Shown here piece after piece: positions 1 to 8,028 of a DNA stretch of 64,000 bases (position 1 is its first letter; every line of letters starts with the position of its first letter). This DNA is from Azospirillum halopraeferens DSM 3675 (GTDB lineage: Bacteria > Pseudomonadota > Alphaproteobacteria > Azospirillales > Azospirillaceae), in NCBI RefSeq assembly GCF_000429625.1, contig NZ_AUCF01000001.1, forward strand, positions 714,220-778,219. The letters are read 5' to 3'. The notes under the pieces were generated by a model. It worked only from the letters and a program-made list of their open reading frames with translations. It searched no databases and was not told the origin of the DNA. The position numbers and the translations under genes were made by a program.

Positions 1-71
1 CGTCGCGATGAGTAGAATGGAGGTGTGCTGCCAGGAATGGAGCGGGAGCGGGCCTTTACGCCCCGCCCCTC

Positions 72-103
72 GGGACTGTCAGGAATTCCGTGTGCGGGGG
101 AGC
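72..103 (+). repeat. left terminal inverted repeat of the IS256 element
   Basis: 32 bp, exactly the reverse complement of 1362-1393. It lies 25 bp upstream of the transposase start, so it may also overlap the transposase promoter region. Confidence 0.92.
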
Positions 104-128
104 ATAGTGAGGGAAAAGGAGTCCCCCT

Positions 129-1349
129 ATGGCACGACGCAAAGCCCCTGCGATCCCTGATGCACTGCTGGACCAGCTTCTGGCCGGCGCCGACCCGAAG
201 AGCGCGTTTGATGCTAACGGGCTGCTGGACAACCTGAAGAAGGCGCTGGCGGAACGGGCGTTGAACGCGGAGATGGATCACCATCTTTCCAGCGACGACG
301 AAGCCGGCAACAGCCGGAATGGCTACGGCCGCAAGACGGTGGTGACCGACACCGGCAAGGTCGAACTGGAGATCCCGCGCGACCGGCGGGCGACCTTCGA
401 TCCGCAACTGATCGCCAAGTACCAGCGGCGCTTCCCCGGTTTCGACGACAAGATCGTTTCCATGTACGCGCGGGGCATGAGCGTGCGGGAAATCGCCGGC
501 CACCTGCGGGAGCTGTATGGGGTGGAGGTGTCGCCGGACCTGATCAGCACGGTTACCGATGCCGTGCTGGACGAGATCGCCACCTGGCAGGCCAGGCCGC
601 TGGAGCCGGTGTATCCGCTGGTGTTCTTCGATGCCTTGCGGGTGAAGATCCGCGACGAGGGCCTGGTCCGCAACAAGGCGGTCCACGTGGCGCTGGGCGT
701 GCGCGCCGACGGCACCAAGGAGATCCTCGGGATGTGGCTGGAGCAGAACGAGGGTGCCAAGTTCTGGCTGCGCGTGATGAACGAGCTGAAGAACCGGGGC
801 GTGGAGGACATCCTGATCGCCACGGTCGACGGGCTGAAGGGCTTTCCCGATGCCATCCAGGCGGTGTTCCCCGACACGCTTGTCCAGACCTGCATCGTTC
901 ATCTGCTCCGCACCAGCCTGGATTTCGTCTCCTGGAAGGACCGCAAGGCGGTGGCCGGGGCCTTGAAGGACATCTACCGGGCCCTCGACGCCGAGGCCGG
1001 GAAAGCCGCCCTGACCGCCTTCGAGGAGAGCGCCTGGGGCCGCAAATATCCGGCGATCGGCCAGAGCTGGCGCCGGGCTTGGAACGAGGTGGTACCGTTC
1101 TACGCCTTCCCGGCCGAGGTCAGGCGCATCCTGTACACCACGAATGCCATCGAATCGCTCAATGCCAAGTTGCGACGGGCGGTGCGGGCCAGGGGGCATT
1201 TCCCCACCGACGACGCGGCCATGAAGCTGCTCTATCTCGTCTTGAACCGCGCAGAAAAAGAGTGGACCATGCCGGCGCGTGAGTGGTGCATGGCCAAAGC
1301 CCAGTTCGCCGTGCTGTTCGGCGACCGGTTCGCTCGGGCGATGGCCTGA
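129..1349 (+). CDS. IS256-family transposase
   Basis: Full-length 406-aa DDE transposase of the Mutator/IS256 type. It would cut the element at its inverted repeats and join it to a new target. The N-terminus carries the family segment SRNGYGRKTVVTD, followed by the helical region and the catalytic core. Candidate catalytic residues are the Asp of FFDALRV, the Asp of TVDGLKG and the Glu of TTNAIESLN. The ATG at 129 follows AAGGAG at 7 nt, a good ribosome-binding site inside the element. No frameshift or internal stop is seen. The gene fills the element from end to end. Confidence 0.93.
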   Translation: MARRKAPAIPDALLDQLLAGADPKSAFDANGLLDNLKKALAERALNAEMDHHLSSDDEAGNSRNGYGRKTVVTDTGKVELEIPRDRRATFDPQLIAKYQRRFPGFDDKIVSMYARGMSVREIAGHLRELYGVEVSPDLISTVTDAVLDEIATWQARPLEPVYPLVFFDALRVKIRDEGLVRNKAVHVALGVRADGTKEILGMWLEQNEGAKFWLRVMNELKNRGVEDILIATVDGLKGFPDAIQAVFPDTLVQTCIVHLLRTSLDFVSWKDRKAVAGALKDIYRALDAEAGKAALTAFEESAWGRKYPAIGQSWRRAWNEVVPFYAFPAEVRRILYTTNAIESLNAKLRRAVRARGHFPTDDAAMKLLYLVLNRAEKEWTMPAREWCMAKAQFAVLFGDRFARAMA

Positions 1350-1361
1350 TTATGGTTAATC

Positions 1362-1393
1362 GCTCCCCCGCACACGGAATTCCTGACAGTCCC
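1362..1393 (+). repeat. right terminal inverted repeat of the IS256 element
   Basis: Perfect 32-bp reverse complement of the left end, starting 12 bp after the transposase stop codon. Confidence 0.92.
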
Positions 1394-1457
1394 GTTCCCG
1401 TGTGACCACCCGCGCCCTCCCTCGATCCACCGAGGGAATGATGGGCACTGGGCGGCC

Positions 1458-1491
1458 GCACGGCCCCGGGGCGTACGCCCCGGGGCCGTGC
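1458..1491. repeat. 34-bp perfect palindrome
   Basis: Two perfect 16-bp GC-only arms flank a central TA, with GCACGGCCCC at the outer edge. As RNA it would form a very stable hairpin, but no run of T follows on either strand, so it is not a standard intrinsic terminator. It lies between the IS256 right end and the truncated IS66 gene, so it may be a remnant of a mobile-element end or a protein-binding site. Confidence 0.7.
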
Positions 1492-1614
1492 CGTTGCGTC
1501 AGCCTGGGGAATTTTCAGCCGCCCTTTCCGGGGAGTATCCAGCCGGCACTGACAGTTTCGTCATGATGACCCCATCCTCTCAAGAAATGGGGCCTCCAGG
1601 AAACCCGGCGCGGT

Positions 1615-2396
1615 TCATCTCCGAGGGCGCCATCGCCAACGCGTTCCGCCGCATGGGCACCGTGTTCGACACGGCCTGCGCGGCGATCAAGGCCAAGCTG
1701 TTGAGCGCTTCCATCATCGCCTCGGACGAGACCACGACGCGCGTCAACGGCGTGACGCACTGGCAGTGGGTGTTCCATTCCGATGCCGCCGTGCTGCACA
1801 CCATCGCGCCGAGCCGGGGCCGGGCGGTGGCCGCCGCGGTGCTGGGCGAGCACCAGCCCGAGGTGTGGATCTCCGACCGCTACGCCGGCCAGCAGGAACT
1901 CGGGCAGGCCCACCAAGTGTGTTTGGCTCACGTCTTGAGGGACGTGCAATACGCCATCGACTGCGGCGACACGGTGGTCGCGCCGAAGATCCGCGATCAC
2001 CTGCGCTGGGCGATCCGCGTCGGCAAGCGAAGACCGGAGCTGAAGGACAGCACGCTCGCTGCTTACGCCGCCAAAGCCGAGCGCCGCCCCGATGCGCTGC
2101 TCGGGGTGCCCGCCGCCCATCCGGCCGGGCGCGAGTTGCAGCGCCAAGTCAAGGCGTGGCGTGGCAAGTTCTTCGTCTTTCTCAGCGACCGCCGCGTGCC
2201 GCCCACCAACAACGGCAGCGAGCAGGAGATCCGCCCGTCGGTGATCTTCCGCAAAGTGACCAACGGTTTCCGTTCCGAGTGGGGGCCGGGCATCCATGCC
2301 GGCTATCGCTCCGTCACCGGAACCGCGCGCCGCCAAGGCCAGTCCGCCTGGACCGCCATCCGCAACCTGATCGACGGCACTTTCGTCGTCGCTTAA
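1615..2396 (+). pseudogene. IS66-family transposase (TnpC-like), 5'-truncated
   Basis: About 260 codons recognisable as the DDE_Tnp_IS66 catalytic region, from FISEGAIANAFRRM to the C-terminal LIDGTFVVA. The likely DDE residues remain: Asp in IASDETTTRVNG, Asp in WISDRYAGQQ and Glu in NNGSEQEIRPS. The usual N-terminal half (coiled coil, zinc-binding and helix-turn-helix parts) is missing. The open frame continues upstream to about 1488 but that stretch does not look like IS66. No tnpA or tnpB accessory gene is seen. The gene is therefore a truncated remnant, unlikely to transpose alone. The 5' loss lies next to the IS256 element, so one event may explain both. Confidence 0.85.
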
Positions 2397-2507
2397 CGGC
2401 TCAGCTGCCGCCAGCCAGGTGAGCAATCACCGCCCCCCTCCAGGGCCTGCAAACAATCATTGCGGATCTCAAGTATCCAAACAACATTTGAAAGATAGTT
2501 TAAGATT

Positions 2508-2660
2508 TTGAACAGAATGCCATCCTTGGATCGCAATATTTTGACAAACTCGCAGTGGGATCGAATAGCACCACCCCTTCCTGGAAAGCCAAGCGATCCT
2601 GGTCGTTCGGATCGCGACAGCCACTTATTTCTCGAAGCGGTGTCGTGCATTGCCCGTACT
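2508..2660 (+). pseudogene. IS5-family transposase N-terminal fragment
   Basis: About 45 codons matching the start of IS5-group transposases: LTNSQWDRIAPPLPGKPSDP followed by GRSDRDSHLFLEAVSCIART. Intact members continue with a GSPWRDLP-type stretch. Here the match stops at about 2655 and the next bases belong to a different transposase family in another frame. It is a dead fragment. Confidence 0.75.
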
Positions 2661-2797
2661 GTGCCTCGCCCCAGATGCTGGCGCTGCTGATCTGCGCCTA
2701 CAGCCGTGGCGTGCGGTCGAGCCGGGTGATCGAGCGGCTGTGCCGGCGCGACGACGGTTATCGGTTCTTCGTCGGGGAGGAGGTGCCCGACCACAGC
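2660..2797 (+). pseudogene. IS1182-like transposase fragment (DUF772 region)
   Basis: A 46-codon stretch containing PQMLALLICAYSRGVRSSR, then VIERLCRRDDGYRFFVGEE and VPDHS. This is the N-terminal region of IS1182-like transposases (typical form: RxLLxLLLYGYxxGxRSSRxIERxCRxD...VPDHxTI). It is fused directly to the IS5 fragment in a different frame and has neither start nor C-terminal catalytic part. Confidence 0.7.
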
Positions 2798-2910
2798 CGA
2801 AGCCGCGCGATGGTGTGCACTGGCATTCGGAAATGGCCGCGCCATATCGGACGATACCGGTTTCCGGCGCGCGCTTGCCGGTCCGCAGGGCTATGAGGTA
2901 GGGTGCAGCC

Positions 2911-3150
2911 ATGAGAACAACCATCGACCGAATCGAAGCCGGGCGGCTGCTGCCGCAAGAGGATTTGCGGCGTCTCGGATTGGCGCCGCGTCGCATGGTG
3001 CGTGTCATCCTCGAAACGGTGGACGAGGACGACGAGATGTCCGTGACTGAAATGAATGCCCGAGGTGGCGCCTTCGCGCACCTTGCCGATGAGCCCGACG
3101 TGTACAGCGACTCCGATCTCATCAGGCACAATGAAGATTTCGTTCGGTGA
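2911..3150 (+). CDS. putative antitoxin of a PemK/MazF-type pair
   Basis: A 79-aa acidic protein just upstream of, and overlapping by 20 bp, a PemK/MazF-family toxin gene. Short, acidic, overlapping first genes in this position are normally antitoxins that bind the toxin and repress the shared promoter. The N-terminal part (TTIDRIEAGRLLPQEDLRRL) could be an AbrB-like or other small DNA-binding fold; the C-terminal half is rich in Asp and Glu, as expected for a toxin-binding tail. I do not recognise its exact family. The ATG at 2911 follows GAGGTAGGG. The call rests mainly on position. Confidence 0.7.
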   Translation: MRTTIDRIEAGRLLPQEDLRRLGLAPRRMVRVILETVDEDDEMSVTEMNARGGAFAHLADEPDVYSDSDLIRHNEDFVR

Positions 3151-3484
3151 CGTGCTCCTTGCGCGCTTTCCGTTTACCGACCTGAGCGGCGACAAGCGCC
3201 GCCCGGTGCTGGTGCTGTCCGCCGATAATGACGGCAACGATATCGTGGTCTGCGCCATCACGTCGCGGCCTCACCACGGCCCGTATGATATTCCGGTCTC
3301 ACCCTCGGTCGGCGATGGGCTCAAGGTTCCGTCGCGCGTCCAGTTCGATAAGATCGCGACGCTGGAACGCGGCGTCATCGCCGGTCAGCTCGGAACAATG
3401 CCGGACGGCTTCATGAACGGGCACAAGGAACTCTTCCGGGGGCTCTTCGGCTTTGATCGCGTTCAGGTGGGCGCCGCGGGCTGA
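3131..3484 (+). CDS. PemK/MazF-family toxin (endoribonuclease)
   Basis: A 117-aa protein with the hallmarks of PemK/MazF growth inhibitors, which cleave RNA at short motifs. It begins MKISFGDVLLARFPFTDLSG and continues KRRPVLVLSADN, then VCAITSR, the usual order of the SH3-like barrel. SRVQFDKIATLERG and the conserved GQLG follow. The ATG at 3131 lies inside the preceding antitoxin gene, an overlap typical of such modules. The longer frame from 3056 is out of frame with the antitoxin and lacks family similarity before 3131. The module lies right after the insertion-sequence fragments, consistent with acquisition by transfer. Confidence 0.87.
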   Translation: MKISFGDVLLARFPFTDLSGDKRRPVLVLSADNDGNDIVVCAITSRPHHGPYDIPVSPSVGDGLKVPSRVQFDKIATLERGVIAGQLGTMPDGFMNGHKELFRGLFGFDRVQVGAAG

Positions 3485-3563
3485 CCCACCGGGGTGAACC
3501 GCACCGGGTTTCCCCCGAGGCCCCGTTCCCTGAAAGAATGAGGCCGTCACGACAAAGCAGACA

Positions 3564-5225
3564 TCACCCACGCACGGTTCCACCCCCCGACGTCAGCGCG
3601 GCCGCCGGGCCCGCCTCCTCCCGTTCACCGAGGTTGATGGCGTAGCGGCGCAGCAGCCAGTTGGTGCGCTCGAACAGGTCGGTGGCCCGCCACACCGCCT
3701 GCCGCTGGGCCAGCGGCAGGTCGGCGCGTTCCGACAGGTCCTCGCGGATGCGGCGCATCAGGTCGCTGCGGTCGTTGGTCAGATGCAGGATGACGCCGCG
3801 CTCGACGGCGTCGGTGTCCTCGGCCTCCTCGATCAGCACCAGCAGCAGCGTGTGCAGGGATTCCGCCATCGCCCGTCGCACCCGGCGGGTGTCGGGGTGG
3901 TCGCCGGCCCGGGCGAGCACCGGCACCAGTTCGCCCAGCGTGCCGTGCAGCGCCCCCAGCAGTTCGTTGCCGTTCCAGCGCCGCATCAGCCGCTCCAGCT
4001 CGGCGGGCGGCAGCGTGGATTCCAGGGTTGCCTTGAGGAAGCCGTCGATGGTGGCGGTCAACTCCTTTCCCGCCGCGTGCAGCACCGCCGGCGGGGCCAG
4101 GGGTGGGGGCGCCTCCGCATCCTCGCGCACCGGGGCCAGGAAGTCGGGCAGGCGGCGCAGCAGGCGCCGGTGTTCCTGCTCCACCATCGTCAGCGCCACC
4201 AGCGGCTGGCCGACGGCACGACGGTCGACGAACTCGGGCTTGGCCAGCGCCTCCTCGTCGGTCGGCGGGCTGAGGCGTTCGATCAGGTGGAACAGCGGCC
4301 CGTTCAGCGCCGAGGCGACCAGCGCCGAAACGATCTGGAACAGCCAGTGCACCGCCGTCACCTGCAAGGCGACCCCCACCGGCATCAGGGCGACCAGCGC
4401 CAGGATCGTCGGCACGCCGGCGTAGTGCTCCAGCAGCAGCAACGGCAGCAGCACCGCCACGCCGATCAGCTTCAGCACCAGTTGGTAGAGGTTGAGCTGG
4501 CGGTGGGTGCCCTTCAGGCCCGCCCCCTGGATGATGGCCTGCAAGCCGGCGCCGAGGTTCGCACCCACCACCACCAGAACGGTCTGATCGGGGTCCAGCA
4601 CGCCGGCCTCCGCCAGCGCCACGGCCACCACCGACACCGTCTGGCCCTGGATCACCGTGGCGATCAGCGTGCCGGCGATGAAACCCCAGGGATAGAAGCG
4701 GTCGGCCAGGGCCAGCACCGTGCGCAGGGTTTCCGATTGGCGCAGCGGCACCGCCGACTCCACCATCAACTGCACCCCGTACAGCAGCAGCGTCAGCCCC
4801 AGGATCGCCGCCACCAGATGCCGGTGCCGGGCGGAGCGGTCGTAGCCCAGCAGGAACGCGATGCCGATCAGCCCGACCGCCAGCAGGGTCGCGGAGCGCA
4901 GGTCCAGTGAGGCGACCAGCAGGCGCAGCGTGGAGCCGGCGTAGGACCAGGTGACGATCGGCATCGCCTCGCGCACCGTGGCGGCACCGGCGGACACCAG
5001 CGCAATGACGATGAAGGTGACGGCATTGGTGCTCTGGATCACCGCACCGGCCGCCGTGCCGACGGCGGCGGCGCGCAGCGGGTGCCCGGTGGCGCCCGCC
5101 ATCATCGTGTGGAACCGCGGCCCCACCACCTGCTTCATGTTGGCGGTGAGGAACTGGGTTCCGATGAAAATGAAGCCGAGTCCGGCCAGCAGGCCAACGA
5201 ACACGTCCACGCCCCGCGCCCCCAC
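3564..5225 (-). CDS. Na/Pi cotransporter family protein
   Basis: A 553-aa membrane protein. The N-terminal ~330 residues are strongly hydrophobic and contain two related Na_Pi_cotrans repeats with the motifs GAVIQSTNAVTF and VIQGQTVSVV (QS/QG-x-T, as in NptA/YjbB proteins). The C-terminal ~200 residues are soluble and helical, resembling the PhoU-like tail of bacterial members. It may move phosphate with sodium across the inner membrane. The start is GTG at 5225. It begins 46 nt after the P-type ATPase gene on the same strand, so it may be the last gene of that operon. A phoU gene lies 7 kb away. The transported ion is not proven. Confidence 0.82.
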   Translation of the reverse strand: MGARGVDVFVGLLAGLGFIFIGTQFLTANMKQVVGPRFHTMMAGATGHPLRAAAVGTAAGAVIQSTNAVTFIVIALVSAGAATVREAMPIVTWSYAGSTLRLLVASLDLRSATLLAVGLIGIAFLLGYDRSARHRHLVAAILGLTLLLYGVQLMVESAVPLRQSETLRTVLALADRFYPWGFIAGTLIATVIQGQTVSVVAVALAEAGVLDPDQTVLVVVGANLGAGLQAIIQGAGLKGTHRQLNLYQLVLKLIGVAVLLPLLLLEHYAGVPTILALVALMPVGVALQVTAVHWLFQIVSALVASALNGPLFHLIERLSPPTDEEALAKPEFVDRRAVGQPLVALTMVEQEHRRLLRRLPDFLAPVREDAEAPPPLAPPAVLHAAGKELTATIDGFLKATLESTLPPAELERLMRRWNGNELLGALHGTLGELVPVLARAGDHPDTRRVRRAMAESLHTLLLVLIEEAEDTDAVERGVILHLTNDRSDLMRRIREDLSERADLPLAQRQAVWRATDLFERTNWLLRRYAINLGEREEAGPAAALTSGGGTVRG

Positions 5226-5271
5226 CCGCCGTCCGGTCCGCAGGGCAGGCTAGGAACGCACGCCGGAACGG

Positions 5272-7368
5272 TCAAGCCCGCGCCGGCGCCGGTTGCCGCA
5301 GGGCGTTCAGCAGGATGCCGATGGTCGTGCCGTTGTGCAGCACCGCCGTGCCGATGGGGGAAACCAGACCCAGGGCGGCGGCGCCCAGGATCAGGGTGTT
5401 GAGGCCGACGGTCAGGCGATAGTTGGTGGCGATCAGGGACATGGCGGCGTTGGCGGCCTCCTTGGCATCGGCGACGCGCTCGATGCGGTCCTCCAGCAGG
5501 GCGATGTCGGCGGTCAGGCGGGCGATGTCGGCGCCCTTCTGCATGGCGATGCCCACATGGGCGCCGGCCAGGGCCGGGGCGTCGTTGATGCCATCGCCGA
5601 CGAAGGCGATCCGCGCCCCCTCGCGGCTGAGATCCTCGATGATGCGGGCCTTGTCGCGGGGCATCAGTTCGGCATGGACGCCGTCCAGGCCCAGGGCGTC
5701 GGCCAGTTCGGCGGCACGCTCCCGATGGTCGCCGGTCAACAGCAGGATGCGGCGCACGCCGGCCCGGCGCAGGCGGGCGATGGTGGCGGCGCTGGCCTCG
5801 CGCACGCTGTCCCGCAGGGCCAGGATGCCGGCCAGGCGTCCGCCGAAGCCGATGAACAGCAGCGTCTTGCCCTCGGCGTACAGCCGGCCCACCACCTCGT
5901 TGTGGGCGGTGCAGTCGATCCCCTCGTCCTCCTCCACGAAATGGCGGGAGCCGACGACGATGCGCCGGCCGTCGATCACGCTCGCCACGCCATGGGCAAC
6001 GATGAACTGCACCTCCTGATGGTCGAAGTGCCGGTTGTGGGTCTCCCGCGCCGCCGCCACCACCGCCATGGCCAGGGGGTGGAAGTAATGCTCCTCCACC
6101 GACGCGGCCAGGCAGATCAGGTCGTCGGGGCTGAGGGAGGCGTCGAAGGTGACGGAATCGGTGACCTGCAGCATGCCCGTGGTGAGGGTGCCGGTCTTGT
6201 CGAACAGCACCGTGTCCGCCGCCGCCAGCCGCTCCAGCGCGCCCGCCCCCTTGACCAGGATGCCGGCCTTGCCCGCACCGTACATGGCCGACTTGAAGGC
6301 GACCGGCGTCGCCAGCTTCAGCGCGCAGGAATAGTCGGCCTGAAGCACCGAGGCGGCGCTGCGCCAGTCCCCCGTCATCACCGCCGACGCGCCGGCCAGC
6401 TTCAGGACCGTCGGCACCAGCCGGTCGGCCAGGCGGGCGGCCTCCAGTTGGGTGGCGCTCTTGGCCGTCAGCGACTGCTCCACGTAATCGGCGATGCGCG
6501 CGGCGGCGGTGCCCGCCCCCACCCGCTCGGCGTAGACGACGAGACGCCCCTCCTCCATCAGGGTGCCGGACAGCACGCCGTCGCCGCGCTCCCGCACCAC
6601 CGGCACGCTCTCCCCGGTCATGGCCGCCTGGTTGACGGTGGCCGTGCCGCTCAGCACCGTCCCGTCCACGGGGATCACCGCCCCCGCCCCCACCACCACC
6701 GAATCGCCCACCGCCACCGTGTCGGCGGGCACCTGCACCTCGACCCCGTCGCGCAGCACCCACACCTGGTCGCTCGCCGGACGCAGCAGGTGCTTCAACA
6801 GCTCATCCGACCGGCGGGCGATGGTCTCTTCCAGATACTCGCCCAGCGCCAGCATGAAGGTGGTGGTGTTGGCGGCCGTGAAGTCGCGGCGCGCCAGCGA
6901 GATCGACACCGCCATCGCCTCCAGCACATGGGAGTTGACGCCCTCGCGGGCGTAGATCCCCATCCCCTCGCGCAGCAGCGGCCAGGCGGCGGCCAGCGAC
7001 ACCGGCAGCCGCAGCGGCAGCGGCAGCAGCAGGGAGCCCAGCAGGGTCGCCAGGCTGGCCGCCACCGCCCCGCCGCGATCACCGCCCCCGGCCGGCACCG
7101 GCGCGCCGGCCGTGGCGTCCGGCACCGCAAGGGCAGCAATAGCCGCGATCAGCCGCTCCGCGTCGGTGACGGCGCCATCGTAGCGCACGATCAGGGAGCG
7201 CGCGGCACGGTTCACCCGCACGGACTCCGCCCCCTCCACCCGCTCCACCGCACGGCGCAGCGCCGGCTCGTCCGCCGGGGCGCCGGGGCGAACGGCGTAG
7301 CGCAGCCGCACCCGGCCGGGTGTGCGGTGGACGGGCTCCAGCCGGGTGAACCAGGCCGGCGCGCTCAT
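5272..7368 (-). CDS. atypical P1B-type (heavy-metal) ATPase with N-terminal HMA_2-like domain
   Basis: A 698-aa P-type ATPase. Seen in order: an N-terminal HMA_2-like module (HRTPGRVRLRY... SLIVRYDG) without a CxxC metal site; transmembrane helices; the actuator TGES; the phosphorylation motif FDKTGTLT; the soft-metal HP pair in HYFHPLA; the hinge GDGINDAPA; and a C-terminal helix pair ending LHNGTTIGILLNALR. The metal-path helix reads YSCALKLATP where CPC, CPH, SPC or TPC is usual: one Cys and no neighbouring Pro. Substrate cannot be read from it. The ATG at 7368 overlaps the previous stop (ATGA). The longer frame to 7683 is an artefact, since it would be read across the 114-aa gene. It acts in the inner membrane, probably as an exporter. 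Confidence 0.85.
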   Translation of the reverse strand: MSAPAWFTRLEPVHRTPGRVRLRYAVRPGAPADEPALRRAVERVEGAESVRVNRAARSLIVRYDGAVTDAERLIAAIAALAVPDATAGAPVPAGGGDRGGAVAASLATLLGSLLLPLPLRLPVSLAAAWPLLREGMGIYAREGVNSHVLEAMAVSISLARRDFTAANTTTFMLALGEYLEETIARRSDELLKHLLRPASDQVWVLRDGVEVQVPADTVAVGDSVVVGAGAVIPVDGTVLSGTATVNQAAMTGESVPVVRERGDGVLSGTLMEEGRLVVYAERVGAGTAAARIADYVEQSLTAKSATQLEAARLADRLVPTVLKLAGASAVMTGDWRSAASVLQADYSCALKLATPVAFKSAMYGAGKAGILVKGAGALERLAAADTVLFDKTGTLTTGMLQVTDSVTFDASLSPDDLICLAASVEEHYFHPLAMAVVAAARETHNRHFDHQEVQFIVAHGVASVIDGRRIVVGSRHFVEEDEGIDCTAHNEVVGRLYAEGKTLLFIGFGGRLAGILALRDSVREASAATIARLRRAGVRRILLLTGDHRERAAELADALGLDGVHAELMPRDKARIIEDLSREGARIAFVGDGINDAPALAGAHVGIAMQKGADIARLTADIALLEDRIERVADAKEAANAAMSLIATNYRLTVGLNTLILGAAALGLVSPIGTAVLHNGTTIGILLNALRQPAPARA

Positions 7369-7709
7369 GGCCCGCCGGCCCGCTCCGCCTCCAGCTCGGC
7401 CTGCAGGTCGGACACCTGCTCCTTCATCTCGGCCAGGCCGCCGGCAAGGCTGCCATAGAGTTGCAGACCGGACTTCAGCAGCTTGCCGCGCAGTTCCGCG
7501 TCGGACAGCACATAGGCCGCCGCCGCCCCCACCAGGGCGCCGACGAGGAACTGTTCCGTCCGGCGCGACGGCAGCAGCGCGGCCAGGCCACCCATCAGCC
7601 CCTGCCCCCGCATCCCCGCCATACCCGGACCGGCGCCGCCGGAGGCCATCATGGCCTCGTATATGCGCATGCGCTTCTTCCATTTCTTATTGGACTTCTT
7701 CTTAGCCAT
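7365..7709 (-). CDS. small basic YtxH-like membrane protein of the P-ATPase operon
   Basis: A 114-aa protein: very basic N-terminus (MAKKKSNKKWKKRMR), a Gly/Met-rich stretch (SGGAGPGMAGMRGQGLMGG), one membrane helix (FLVGALVGAAAAYVL) and an amphipathic or coiled-coil C-terminus rich in Glu. The layout recalls YtxH-type proteins. It overlaps the next gene upstream by 8 bp and ends in an ATGA overlap with the ATPase start, so the ATPase is probably translated by coupling to it. Function unknown; it may anchor or regulate the ATPase. Confidence 0.75.
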   Translation of the reverse strand: MAKKKSNKKWKKRMRIYEAMMASGGAGPGMAGMRGQGLMGGLAALLPSRRTEQFLVGALVGAAAAYVLSDAELRGKLLKSGLQLYGSLAGGLAEMKEQVSDLQAELEAERAGGP

Positions 7710-8028
7710 GGCTGGCCTCCTCGGGTTGGGCGGGGCTCTGCGGGTTCAGCAGATGCTCGATCACGACCATGCCGGCGGTGCCGGCGGCGAGCGCCAGCAG
7801 GGCCGCCGGGTAATCCCTGGTGCTCAGCGCATCGGCGGCGGCGCTGCCGGCCGCCAGGGCGGCACCGCCCTGCAGGGCAAGGCGCAGGACACGCCGCGCA
7901 CCGCGCGGCGGTGCATCGGGGCTGTTGCCGTCCTGGATGGCGGCCAGCAGCCCGGCAGCCACCATGCCGCGGGTGAAGGTGACGGCCGCGGCATCCCGGC
8001 GGGCCATTTTGCGGCGCCGGCGTTTCAT
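7702..8028 (-). CDS. small membrane protein of the P-ATPase operon, unknown function
   Basis: A 108-aa protein with a basic start (MKRRRRKMARR) and three hydrophobic stretches: FTRGMVAAGLLAAI, ALQGGAALAAGSAAADAL and ALLALAAGTAGMVVIEHLL. I do not recognise its family. The start at 8028 overlaps the upstream stop (ATGA) and its 3' end overlaps the next gene by 8 bp. This places it within the translationally coupled string leading to the P-type ATPase and is the main evidence that it is real. Confidence 0.75.
   Translation of the reverse strand: MKRRRRKMARRDAAAVTFTRGMVAAGLLAAIQDGNSPDAPPRGARRVLRLALQGGAALAAGSAAADALSTRDYPAALLALAAGTAGMVVIEHLLNPQSPAQPEEASHG

Larger units (their letters stand above)
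72..1393 (+). mobile_element. IS256-family insertion sequence, apparently complete
   Basis: A 1322-bp element bounded by perfect 32-bp terminal inverted repeats (72-103 and 1362-1393), each starting GGGACTGTCAGGAATTCC when read inward. It carries one full-length transposase gene. IS256 elements usually create 8-bp target duplications, but the 8 bases on the left (CGCCCCTC) and right (GTTCCCGT) do not match. Either flanking DNA was rearranged after insertion, for example by recombination between copies, or one side was deleted. The perfect ends and intact gene suggest a recent, possibly active copy. Confidence 0.9.

Noticed and set aside
7369..7683. 105-residue N-terminal extension of the P-type ATPase
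   Set aside because: It would be read through the 114-aa gene in another frame; the ATG at 7368 gives an ATGA overlap and the HMA_2-like start.
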